From assembly GCA_002102555.1 (NCBI GenBank), contig MCFL01000046.1:62001-126000 (forward strand): 64,000 bases of DNA, written 5' to 3'. Every line of letters starts with the position of its first letter. The first letter of the stretch is position 1. The notes under the pieces are model-generated. The model was given only the letters and a program-made list of their open reading frames with translations, did no database searches and was not told the DNA's origin. The DNA comes from Catenaria anguillulae PL171. Taxonomy: Eukaryota > Blastocladiomycota > Blastocladiomycetes > Blastocladiales > Catenariaceae. The translations under genes and the position numbers were made by a program. Below are positions 45,497 through 56,003 of the stretch, one piece after another.

Positions 45497-46212
45497 ATGA
45501 ATGCAGCCATTCTAATTGGTCTCGGCTACCCAAACCTCGCGGCGTTTGCTCGCAACGACTCTTTCAACAACGTAGAGGCCGTCCGCCAATCTCTCTGTAC
45601 CGAGTCAACGACCACCGTCACTCTCATTGATTCGACTGCGATGGTCACTTGTGAAACCGTCCGGGCCGCAATCCAGTCGATGGTTCAGGCAAGCAGATCA
45701 GGCGACCAATTGCTCATCTACTTTTCGGGCGTCGGCGGATGTGTGGACGATTTCTTTGGCGACACGGGCGACGAGGACGACGACAGCGGGGCCAACGAGT
45801 TTTTACGATTTTCAGATGGGTTGCTGTTTGCAAAGGACTTGTCCGAATTGGTTGCACTTGTGCCGAACAATATTAATGTGTCACTGGTACATCTCTGCTT
45901 GACTAGAGTGTTCGAAGTGAGCTATCAGCTCTGGTGTATTCATTCACTCAACTGTCCCTGAACCAGACCATTGCAATCGATTGCACAACGTCGGACGGGA
46001 TCACTTGGTTGAAGCTGCCCACTCCTGCCGCGGTCGTTCACTTTTGCTCCGGTACCCTGAGGCCAGGTTCCGACACCGATTCGTCAGCACAAGCACAAGT
46101 CTCGCCATGGACAAGATCCTGGATCGATAGCTGTAGCTTGTTATTGAAATCCATACCAAGCCGAGCAGTTGAAAAAGGCGCTGGTTGTGCTGACTGCGTG
46201 AGCGAAGAATAG
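45497..46212 (+). CDS. Caspase-fold (peptidase C14-like) protein lacking catalytic residues
   Basis: Two exons (45497-45886, 45967-46212) join in phase for 211 residues. The fold signatures of metacaspases are present: AILIGLGYPNLAAFARND, NVEAVRQSLC, TVTLIDST, ETVRAAIQSMVQASRSGDQL and then LIYFSGVGG, where active enzymes have FSGHGG, so the catalytic His is Val. The acidic loop DDFFGDTGDEDDDSGANEF and DLSELVALVPNNINVSL follow. The strand that should end in DxCHSG reads AIDCTTSDG, placing Thr at the usual Cys position. A PAAVVHFCSGT segment fits the next strand. It has no N-terminal prodomain. It is probably a pseudopeptidase acting by binding. The Cys one residue earlier leaves some doubt about the second substitution. 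Confidence 0.75.
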
Positions 46213-46240
46213 CACATGTCAAAGCCGTTCTCGCCCCACG

Positions 46241-46248
46241 TATAAATA
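46241..46248 (+). promoter_or_regulatory. TATA box of the membrane-protein gene
   Basis: TATAAATA lies 47 nt before the ATG at 46295 and 28 nt after the stop of the caspase-like gene. The two genes are therefore likely transcribed separately despite being only 82 bp apart. Confidence 0.55.
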
Positions 46249-46294
46249 TCAGCAAAACAAAGCAGTCATTACCAATGAAAGTTCGAGCAAAGAA

Positions 46295-48363
46295 ATGCAA
46301 CCATTCATTCAAACCTCGGGGCTACTGTATCTCACTGCGCTCCTCAGCAGCGCCTTTTTTGCTTTTGGGCACCACATCTACGCATACTCTGATGCAGCGG
46401 CCGTCATCAAGGAACTGCCTCGCCACGTGTCGCCAGCGGCTGCGGACATTTACTTTACATTTGTCGAGGCAGTCTATTGGACAGCTGCTGCCATTGTACA
46501 TTATGAGCTGCTCATGCTCACACCTGTGGAAATCAATGCTCCCCCCACATTGGATCAAGGCATACCAAGAGACCCTCGCCGACCTGCGAAAGAGGAACAG
46601 GCGCGGGATCAAGCGAGGATTCAGCAAAGTGTGATGCAAACTCGGCGGCCAATTCGATGCCGAGCCTGTTTCTTGTCCAAGACTTGGCCACGTGGACTTG
46701 CACTGGTTGCATTGATGGTGATGGTTCGGGCAACACTGGAGATTCAATGCGCGTATGAATCTAGCCAAGGATTCACGACAACTGTTCTTGGTCCAAACTA
46801 TTACTGCTGGACCGGGTGGGTTCCCCGATATGTGTCATGGGCTGCTGGTATGACCCGGTGTATTTGACTGCAAAAACGTAGGCCGTAACATGTTCTGCCA
46901 CCACATGTCTATGCAGAGTGCGTCTTGTACATGGTCGTGGCCGTGATCTTGCCAATCGGATTCAAACTCCATTTGCGGAAGCGAGAGCCAAATCACTCGT
47001 CCGCCAAGGTTTCCGCTAGCTTTATTGCTAACCTGCTCGGTCTCACCTGCTGGACTGGAGTTCTATTCTACGTAAGATGGGCTTCAATTCCATTGCTGCT
47101 ATGTCTCTTATTCTTGCTTTCTTCACTGGTGTGGTATGTCTGGATGGCGCAAAGGTCAGGGCGGCCGCTGAGCGACTACATTGGTCATTTGGATGTGATG
47201 CTATTCTACTTTACAGGTTCGATCTCCTTCTCATGGGCTCTGGTCATGTCGCGACAGAACAACGGGACACTGACGGGATCCATGTACAGGAATCCTGACA
47301 ATTGTCGCCATTGGCGAAATCGTTGACCAATTCACCCAATTCCTTCTCGGAAACTCGACAACTATCCGAGAGTCTCTCGTTGGTCTCATCACCACGAACG
47401 TATCGCGGGCAATCATGAGCTCCATTGTTTCGCTGTCCGATACAATACTTGACTCGCTATTTGGACGAAACCAGAGGTGGATCACGTTTGGCCACAGGCT
47501 TATGCAGAGTATCCTGGTGTACACGCTCAGTTTGAGCAAGATTGAGTCGGTGGACGCCATTTGGCCCTTTGCGGCAATTGACATGGTTGTGACGGCCTTG
47601 TCTGAGTCGGGTGCATTGGCGGATTGCGTGTTTGCAGCCACCCACAAGGTCAACGTGCTCAATTGGCTCGGCACACAAACCCCAATGGATGCGGCGCATG
47701 TGAATCCCTCTGTGCATGACTCGCCACCAAGCAGGGAAAGTGAAGCGTTTCCTGTCCGGCACAGCTCCACTGCGAGTACAATGGTACGGATCCCCTATGG
47801 TCCACGACCCTCAAGCGAGAGATGAAAAGTACTCATATTTTTTGCTTGTTTCGCTTGCACAGACACAGGCGCCACTGATACTCTCGGAAATGCGGTCTGG
47901 GAATCGTCCTTCTTTGCTATCATTCCATGGAGCGGATACCAGTCATCGTCAACGGGGCGAAATGGCATTGACAGCGGAGCAAATCATGGATAAATGGCGA
48001 GCAGCAGTCATCGAACAGACGGAATACCTTGAACACTCATTGCTGTCACGAATGCTTTGCTTCACGATCTGCTTTGCGGCCCTCCTTGTCCAACTCGCTA
48101 TGACTGCGGCAGAGTCGACGCGAGCAAGCAAGCTGGTTCAACTGAAGCTGTACGCGATGGTCAGCTTGTCGGCCTCTGCTGTGATCGGTTTTGGGATTGC
48201 AATAACCATTCTTTCGAGAAAGAGAGTCAATGCGCCCGGAGGACCCATCGTGTCCAAGATGTGGCAAGTAAGCCTGTGGAAATCGCCCTCTCCTTTGATG
48301 GTAGGGTCAGTTGTCGTGTTTGCTGGCTACTTCTCTGGACGGCTGAACGTGCCAGTTTATTAA
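46295..48363 (+). CDS. Polytopic membrane protein of unknown family
   Basis: Exons are about 46295-46849, 46917-47218, 47289-47782 and 47862-48363, with short introns in phase; the second splice restores a continuous helix LFYFTGILTIVAIGEI. The product is about 610 residues with some ten hydrophobic segments: GLLYLTALLSSAFFAF at the start, FVEAVYWTAAAIVHYELLML, LALVALMVMVRATLEI, VLYMVVAVILPIGF, ANLLGLTCWTGVLFYV, PLLLCLLFLLSSLVWYVWM, and three near the C-terminus. Between the seventh and eighth lies a roughly 200-residue soluble stretch. No transporter or receptor motif was recognised. Its position directly behind the caspase-like gene may be coincidence. Confidence 0.7.
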
Positions 48364-48997
48364 TGTGGTCACGCAAATTCACAATCACGCTCTTAACTTG
48401 AAAATAACCGTCTCTGACTATGTATTAATCTTTGGTTCAATTTGTATGGCGGCTGAACAGCGACAAAAGTAAAACATCGAGTTTCGACATTGACATTGAT
48501 TTTGTGACACTGACATTGACATTGACATTGAAGTCGATTCACATCGACTTCGACGACCACAAACCACACGGCACGCCTGAGCATTTCCCCGCCGTCGCGC
48601 TGTATATGTCCCAGCCCAAACTATACCCAGGACACATAGCAGCAAACATGTACCAGTTGTTCAAGCTCCTACTCAGGAAAGTCCGCTGTCGGCAAGTCCA
48701 ACGGAGGCCTTTTTCAGCCTATATACGAATGGCGAGAGTATCCTTCTACAAAAGTCTTCCGTGACTCAAGCTGCTGCCAACCAGGATGTAGTAGCCTTGC
48801 GGCAACCCTCGACTCGGGTCTGGCCGCGACCTGGCTGCGACTGGCCCCTCATCAAGTGTGGACGGCGATCGGAGGGCTTTCGCCTCCTGCCTTGTCTGAT
48901 GGTGATCTTAACCTGGTCTGGTTTATATACCTTTCGATGTACATTTTCAAGGCTAGGTGCCGTCAATTACTTGCTCTATTCCTTTTCACACGCTGCA
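48364..48997. other. Upstream region of the integrase gene with hexamer repeats
   Basis: It contains an imperfect run of TGACAT/CATTGA hexamers (about 48486-48530). A TTTATATA sequence at 48922-48928 lies about 70 nt before the integrase ATG. In-frame sequence without a stop extends upstream of that ATG to 48761 but has no good start codon. No terminal inverted repeat of the element could be identified. Confidence 0.5.
48486..48530 (+). repeat. Imperfect (TGACAT)n microsatellite
   Basis: Six or so copies of the hexamer TGACAT, interrupted by GATTTTG, next to the integrase gene. Confidence 0.8.
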
Positions 48998-50726
48998 ATG
49001 GACTCTTTGAATGATTCGACTGCTTCCCGTCATGGTCCAATCGCCGGCTATGATGGACTCGCCATGACCGACCACGCCCATCGCCGGGCCTTCGAGGGCA
49101 TGCTCTTCCATGCCCTTGACACCGCTCGCGAAATCCTCGACTCGGGCCAAGATCCAATCGATAACATTGACCGCTTGCACCTCATCGGTGAAGAGCTGGA
49201 TGACATGTTCGCCATGGTCTCCCGTCAGCAGGGATACATTGCCCAGTGGTGGATTGACGAACGATTGAACGAAATCGCCAGCCTCAAGTCTCGCATCCAA
49301 GCAGTCTCCTACACCTCCAAACTTGTCTCTCCCCACGGCACGGCCTCTTTTGTTTGCTTGTCATTGACTGGCGGCCGCCCGCGGGTCGACATCCCGCCCG
49401 ATCTCATTCTGTTTCTGCGCAACACATTAAACTGGGACGTTTCAAGGATCGCCGAGTATTTCGGCATCAACGCTCGCACCCTGCACCGCCGCATCAACGA
49501 GTACGGCATCCGGCAACGGATCACATACGCTACCCTGACCGATGCGCAGCTCGACCGCCTTGTCAAACAGTATGTGGATCAGCACCCAAACGCCGGCTGG
49601 CGCATGACTTGGGGTTTTGTCCACAGCACCTTGCTTCGACCAGTACAGCACTTGCGTATTCAAGAATCCCTCAGGCGCGTCAGCCCAATCGCCGCCGCCT
49701 TGCGCTGGAAGGCGACCATCCGGCGGCGGCAGTACCGTGTCGCAGGATCCATGGCCCTTTGGCACAACGACGGGTGGCATAAGTTGATCCGGTCCGCTCA
49801 TTCTTCAATTGTTGACGCGGGACCGATTTCCCTCGACCCGCATCGACCTCGTTAATCTCACACTGATTATGCTCGGCTTTCATGTTAAGGTGGAAAATTA
49901 TCGTGCACGGTTTCATTGATGGTCACTCGCGCATGATTGTTGGCCTCCGCGCAAGCAACAACAACACTGCCGCCACTGTACTGTCCCTGTTCCATGACGC
50001 TGTCAAGAAGTACGGGTACCCGAGCCGCTGCCGTGGAGATTATGGGACTGAGAACAACTTTGTTCACGACGAAATGGTTGCCGTCAAGGGGCGGAATCGC
50101 GGTTCGTACATCCGAGGACGAAGCGTGCATAACCAACGTATTGAACGACTCTGGAGGGACGTCAATCTTCAAGTCGGCATGGTATGTTGCTTGCTCGTCG
50201 ATTCTAGATCCGATGGTGTGTTTTCTCGTTTTCTCGCTTCATTACATTGCCGCCGACTCGTGTCATTGTGCAGGCATGGGCATCAGTGTTGCGCGGTCTC
50301 GAGCGGGAAGGCTACTTGAATGTGGACAACCGGATTCACATTGCTGCACTCCACTGGGTTGTCCTGCCCGCGCTCAACCGCTCACTCGCGCATAAAGTTC
50401 AAGCATGGAACCATCACCCGCTGAGCTCCCAGTCCAACCGCACGCCGCTGGATCTGTTCATTTCTGATCGTGTGAGTGCTGCCGACGAAGATCTTAACTT
50501 TGTTGATGCTGCTTTGTTTGGAATCGAGGACGCTGACACAGCGGTGGAGGACTCTCCGAATCACGTTGAGGTGTGCCTCAATGTCTCGGCCGAGGAGGAG
50601 GCGTTGTTGAATCGGGTATTGATGGAGCACATTGGCCGCGATTATTTGAATGACTCGTCTGACCCCTTCGCCGTCAATTCCATTATCCGCGCTGTTACTG
50701 TTGCCACCGCTTTCATTCCCTACTAG
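48998..50726 (+). CDS. DDE integrase-core protein (mobile-element or domesticated transposase)
   Basis: Three exons (48998-49791, 49890-50181, 50274-50726) join in phase to 512 residues with no disruption. After a helical N-terminal region comes a helix-turn-helix-like segment (VSRIAEYFGINARTLHRRI). The catalytic core follows: WHNDGWHKLIRWK and HGFIDGHSRMIVGL (first Asp), CRGDYGTENNFV (second Asp), and SVHNQRIERLWRDV (Glu). The C-terminal part contains LPALNRSLAHKVQAWNHHPL and SNRTPLDLFISD. This is the integrase family with the SVHNxRIERLW signature, scattered in fungi and animals, whose members are often intron-containing and sometimes single-copy. The acidic C-terminal 80 residues are unassigned. 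The intact frame suggests a recent or functional gene. Confidence 0.85.
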
Positions 50727-50934
50727 ATAGTTCCATTTTTCTCTCATGACATATTACTTTTCAGTATTGGCAGGCAAGCCGAAAAGTTTTACATACTACT
50801 AGCGCAACTGCTCGGACGCGAAATAAAAATGAAAAAAATGCCAGCATCCAATAGAGGGGGGAAAATTGACGCTGCAAAACCAAAACAAAGCAAGAGAAAA
50901 ACAAAATCAAAAGAAAGCCAAAGGAAGGAACCTA

Positions 50935-52885
50935 CTACCATGTATACCCGATTGAATCCCCTGGCACCCAATCCTTCCACAACGTATCCTGCTGTTGTAA
51001 CTGCTCAGCAAACATACTGATTGTGCTAATCCGTGACGCCTCTTCCCTACTACGGCTGCGCAATTTTTCGGCCCGCTCGTACAATGACTGTGTCATCAAC
51101 AAGTGAAACGCCTCGCCCCTCAACTGGCCCCAATCATGCGTGGCTGCACCAACGTGAAATGTGACTGCCGGCGGATCCGTGGAAAACGACACGTGCGCCT
51201 CCTCGGACTTCTTCTTTTTCTTGACATGCACGGCGACACGCACGCCGCCTTCTGTTGCTGGTGGAATCAAGTACGATCCAAAAACAAAAGTGGTAAAGAG
51301 CACAAGCAGGCTGCGAGCGTACTCTTCGGCAACAGCCAACCAGCCACGCAGCTCGCCAAGCATGAGCCAACCTGCGATTGGATCGAGGCCGTCTGACGCT
51401 GACCCTTGTTGTAGTTGGCGAATGACGGACGACGCGGTGACCATAAATGTATCGGTCGGAAACAGAGCAACGACCAGATTGTTGCGGAACGACGTTGGCC
51501 CGTGGTCGCATTGCAGCCCTAGCCGCAAGCCGCGGCGAAATGCATCTAGGGGAGCGAGGTAGTGATGCAACATGAAGGCCACATACCTGCGCGCAACACT
51601 TTGGCGAACCGTGGGTCCGGCCATGCCTGCAGCCGCCACCTCTTTCAATTCTGAAATGAAATCGTGCTTGACTTGTTCCGCTCGCTCGCCAAACAATTCG
51701 AAATCCGCTACCTCGAGAGCATGTCCCATGTCGCGCGCCGTGGGGTACATGGAAACACGGACCCTGCACAAGCGCGAGTATGCTTTTCCCACCTTGTCGG
51801 GTAACAATTCCAACACGGAGCCGAGCTCGATGGCTGCGTCAACAACCTCAATCACACCATAGTTGCCCGAAACGAATTGAATCAAAATCGGATGAAGATA
51901 AGGCAGGGGCGCGTTTCCGATCGCGCAGGTCGCCGCCATCAATCCAAACAGAGCGAAATCGGCGAACACCGATGTCGACTTGCTAGACGTGGACGGGATG
52001 ACTGCAGCTTGGGCGGTTGTGGTTGACGGCAGTCCCGATGGATCCAAATGCTGTCGGAAGTGAGACCAAACGTGTGCGGCGACAATGGGGAGTGGGTAAG
52101 TGGTGTTCCCGCGAACGCCGTGGAGCTGGTGGCCAACCAAGTATAAGTCATCAATGTGGCCGAGATGCTGGCGTACTGACTCCCAGACAAGAGAGTCGAA
52201 CAACTGGGCGAGCACGCCGGATCTGCTCGATGCTTCTGTATCCTTGCTTGGGTACTTGGGCATGCTGAACGCGACGGATTGCCGGTGCGATCCCAGGTGA
52301 TCGTGCAGATATGACCGCACTTGGGCCGAAGTCGCCATTTCGTAATGATGCGTGACCTCATCAGCGTTGAACTCGACAGACTGAAGTCGAGTACGCAAAG
52401 CGTCATGATTGGACCAGTGACGTGAGTCTAGAACATTTCCAAATCGCAGCTCGAGACCCTGGTGGGCAACAAGTTCGCGTGCGATCATGCTTGGCGGCGG
52501 CGAGGCGTTGTCCACGTCGTGCTGCAAATCGGCTGGATCAAGGAAACGGGTGCGGACGCGAGGGTTTTGTCTTGAGTTGCATGGCCGAGATTCACAGATC
52601 AAGGCAATGTCGTCGTCGGGGGAGTGACGGGACACGGGACCATGAGCGACCTCGCGGGGCGGAGCTTGTTGCTGGTTCCGTGGAGGCGCATGCTGCTCGT
52701 GCTGCGAGTCGCCCTCCACAACCATGTCGTGCGGTGGCAGCGCAAGCGGCCTTTGTTGCTTGTGGCCACCAACGTGACCTGGGCCGATGCCGGACTGCGG
52801 CTGCGGCGGCGCGTCCTGTTGCTCCTGCTGGTTGCCAATCGGGCCGGACGGCGGCGGCGGTGGCGGCGGCGGTGGCGGCTGCGCG

Positions 52886-52924
<39 letters not shown>

Positions 52925-54544
52925 GCGTACTGCTGCTGCGGCTGCTGCTGCTGCGGCTGCTGCTGCGCGTACTGCTGCTGCGGCTGCTGCTGCTGCGGCT
53001 GCTGCTGCGCGTACTGCTGCTGCGGCTGCTGCTGCGGCTGCGCGTACTGCTGCTGTGGCTGCTGCTGCGGCTGCGCGTACTGCTGCTGCGGCTGCTGCTG
53101 CGGCTGCGCGTACTGCTGCTGCTGCTGCTGCTGCGGCTGCATGTACTGCTGCGGCTGCGGCTGCGTGTACTGCTGCTGCGGCTGCGGCTGCGGCTGCGGC
53201 TGCGCGTACTGCTGCTGGTGGTGGTCACCAGCCCGGCCGTTGTGCATTGGCGGCGGTGCGTGTTGTTGCTGTGCGTGGTACATGGCGAGGCGCTGCTGGG
53301 CCGGGTCCATGGCGGGCGTGAGCGCGGCAGGTGCATCATGCATCTGCTGTCCGTACGGATGTTGATATTGAGCACGCGAAAATGGTGACTCGGACGGCCT
53401 GTCGTCACCAACATCCACATCATCCTCAAAATCGTCACCACCCCAAGAGCCGTCATCATCGTGGTCGCTTTCGTCGGCCTGATTCCGGGACCTTTGCCCT
53501 TTCGCCATTGCCTCGCACAGGATGGTTGAAGGAGCGCAGCCGGTCTCATCGAAGCGCCACCTGATGATGTAAATGCGACGCAGCTTGGGAGGTTGCGCGA
53601 TCTGGGCAACCTTTGCCAAATTGTCCAAAGTCCACGTGTCGGGCGACGTGACGAATCCATGGAACTGCCAATGTGAAGATTGGTCGCTCGAATTGCCACG
53701 GCAATACTTGGCGAAAGCAAAATTTTGCCTAAACAAGCGTTTTGTCAGTCAGGCACAAGCAAATGGCAGCGTCGTCAGGTGTTGAAGAAAACTCGTGCAT
53801 ACCACCTAGGCAGATTGTCGGGGGTCTGACCGGGATCAAGCGACGACATTACCTGCTGGCGCAAGGAACTTGGGGAGTTGTGAAGGAGGAACCTACACGA
53901 AATTGAGTAAACCGGTTAGTGTGTTTGCAAATAGATTGATACAGCGAGAGGAAGTGAATTTACGCACTCGAGGAATTGGCCATTCCTCTTGCCGCTGCGA
54001 ACTTGATTCTCTCGCAACGGGTGGCCACAGTCGTCCTGCTTGACAAACAGAATGCGCTGGCCCTGGTCAAGAGGCCCATTTCTCGATGGCTCCGTCCTTG
54101 GGCGCTTGCTATCGGGACCGTGGCCAGCTGCCGCGGGCTGCTTGTTGCCGCGCCCGCGCTTCTTGGACTTATTGGCGGTGCTTTTGTCCGAGTTAATCGC
54201 AGCGATTTGCTGTGCGTTCGCCGTCAGCCGGGATGCAGTGATTGGATCGCCGTGAGTGGCCAACTTTGCACGGTCCGGGTCCACGTCGTTGAGGTATGGC
54301 ACAGGAGGCCGGTTCTGCGAGCTTGGGTTGTTGTGGCTGTCGGAGGTAACCGGGCCGTGCACGGATGGCGCATGGGAAGCTGCAGGAGCGGCAGCGGGGA
54401 GAGCAGGAGGCGAGTGGTGGTGATGTTGGAGGTGTTGGTACGTTGGTTGATGGGACGCCGGCTGCGGGAGATGTTGTTGGAAGATCGCGGGAGGTTGCTG
54501 GTTTTGCGCAGCCGTCGGCCCGACAGATGCGGAATACTGCTGCT

Positions 54545-54576
<32 letters not shown>

Positions 54577-54761
54577 GGGTTGAAGTGTGGTTGCGGAGTG
54601 GGCGCTGGCATATACTGTTGGTGCTGTTGATTCTGAGCAGTCGAATGGACGTGGTCGGTGGTGGCGGTGGTGGGCATGTGCGTGCCGGTGTAGCCTGGCG
54701 TGTAGCCGGGGCCTGGCGCATAGCTCGGCGCCAAAGGGGGCGGATGTGGGTACGGCTGCAT
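50935..54761 (-). CDS. Large Gln-rich protein with a possible degenerate HECT-like domain
   Basis: Three exons join in phase (53968-54761, 53803-53892, 50935-53728) for 1225 residues. The N-terminus is Pro/His/Gln/Tyr-rich. A motif with CGHPLRENQVRSGKRNGQFLE precedes a compact region (NFAFAKYCRGNSSDQSSHWQ, KLRRIYIIRWRFDE) that may be a small nucleic-acid-binding module. An acidic stretch and a long YAQPQQQ repeat follow. The last 450 residues are globular and vaguely follow a HECT layout: FALFGLMAATCAIGNAPLPY, then RRYVAFMLHHYLAPLDAFRRG, then LLVLFTTFVFGSYLIPP. Where HECT enzymes have the catalytic Cys, none is visible (FHVGAATHDWGQ). If the relationship is real it is inactive as a thioester ligase. 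The fold assignment is tentative; the gene model is solid. Confidence 0.72.
52880..53217 (-). repeat. Tandem Tyr-Ala-Gln-(Pro)-Gln repeat coding region
   Basis: About 340 bp of nested triplet and 27-42-bp repeats. On the minus strand they read as units such as YAQPQQQPQQQ and YAQQQPQQQQPQQQ, starting at each GTACGCGCAG. Long open frames rich in Ala, Cys or Leu on the other frames are by-products of this repeat. Confidence 0.92.
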
Positions 54762-56003
54762 TCAGATTGCGGCGGTTTGCACGGAGGGCTGGATAGTACG
54801 GTGACAGAGGCGGGTTGTGGGCTGCGGGTCGGCAAGGCAGCTTGGTAGTCGAAGAAGTACTAACTAGTGGGAAGTGTGTCCAAAAGAGTGGCGGGTCGGC
54901 AAACGGGATGGTGGTGTGGCCACCGGATCGGGTTGTTCGTTGAGACGGAGGACTCGGATCCCGTGCCAGCCACATGACCAGTTGCTGGGTCGTGAGATCG
55001 AGTATCATGCTGGGTGCCGGAGCAGAAGACGCCCGCTGGCAGCGGCACTTGGCCATCCTTTCCTCATCCTTCACCGGATGTTGTCGGACCAACCCCGTCA
55101 TGGGCCATGAGAAGTCGAGCACAATGCCCGTGGGATGCAGTTGCATTTTGTGAGCAATGAGCTCATTGCATGGGGTTACTTGTTGAGCGGTATACCCTCA
55201 CACATGTATACTCTCGCTGGTTGGCCCGCCACGAGCGCGTGCACGGCCTGAGGCCGGAAGATAGGAGATGGACGTGCATGCACCGAAGTCAATGTCAAAG
55301 TCGATGTCACAATCGGTTTGTTCGTGTTCTCGAAGTCAATATGGCTTTTGTCGCGGATCACCCGTCATAAATTTGTGAAGCGAATGATTCGTACTTGCGT
55401 CGCGTCATCGATTGTTCGCGGTGCCGGGTGATCTTCCACGCTTTTCATTTCCATGAGGACACAACCGCGTCCAAGCCACCAACGCCACCACACCCCGAGG
55501 TCGCCATATTATTTTGGAGACGAGGCCTTCATTGTGTGGCCACTGCTCGGAGTCCAACTTTGACAGCACCAACAGCACGTCCATTTGCAGTGCTGTTATT
55601 CCTTTCTCTCTCGGGTCGTCTACGCAATTCCCCTTCCTTCGCTTCTTTCGCTAAAGCGCAAAGCTGGTACGGAAATCGAGTTCTTGGCTCCGGCTTGTGC
55701 AGTTGTCTCACGGTGTCTCACGCTACTTGTCAACAACACCGTCTCGGCCCTTCACCGCTTCAGCAACCGTCGGAACCCATCCTTACAAAGTCAACCTCGA
55801 CCGGGACGGAAAGACTGACATCTTGGCTTCACATTGACACCTGTTGAACCATCCATAGATTCACCGCTGTGCCTGGCCCGCTGGCGCCACCCTCCACGAC
55901 CAATAGACATCTCTCGTCGGCCGTGTGCCACACTTGATAGACTCTCCAGTATTCCCCTCCCACTTACTGTGTCTCTTTGCGACCGGTCATACCCTCGTAC
56001 AGC
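54762..56003. other. 1.2 kb divergent intergenic region
   Basis: It separates the start codons of the Gln-rich gene (minus) and the chitin synthase gene (plus). Open frames of up to 150 codons occur but look like T/C-rich leader sequence. A stretch at 55287-55325 repeats GAAGTCAATGTC-like units. It probably contains both promoters and a long chitin synthase leader. Confidence 0.5.

Noticed and set aside
47218-47290. Apparent frame change inside the membrane-protein gene
   Set aside because: A 70-nt GTTCGA...TACAG intron joins two hydrophobic halves in phase.
52422-53388. Long plus-strand frames rich in Ala, Leu or Cys opposite the Gln-rich gene
   Set aside because: They are the antisense and shifted readings of the CAG-type repeat in the minus-strand gene; their composition is purely repeat-driven.
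55395-55847. 150-codon plus-strand ORF upstream of the chitin synthase
   Set aside because: Low-order composition, no motif, and located where a long leader or promoter is expected.
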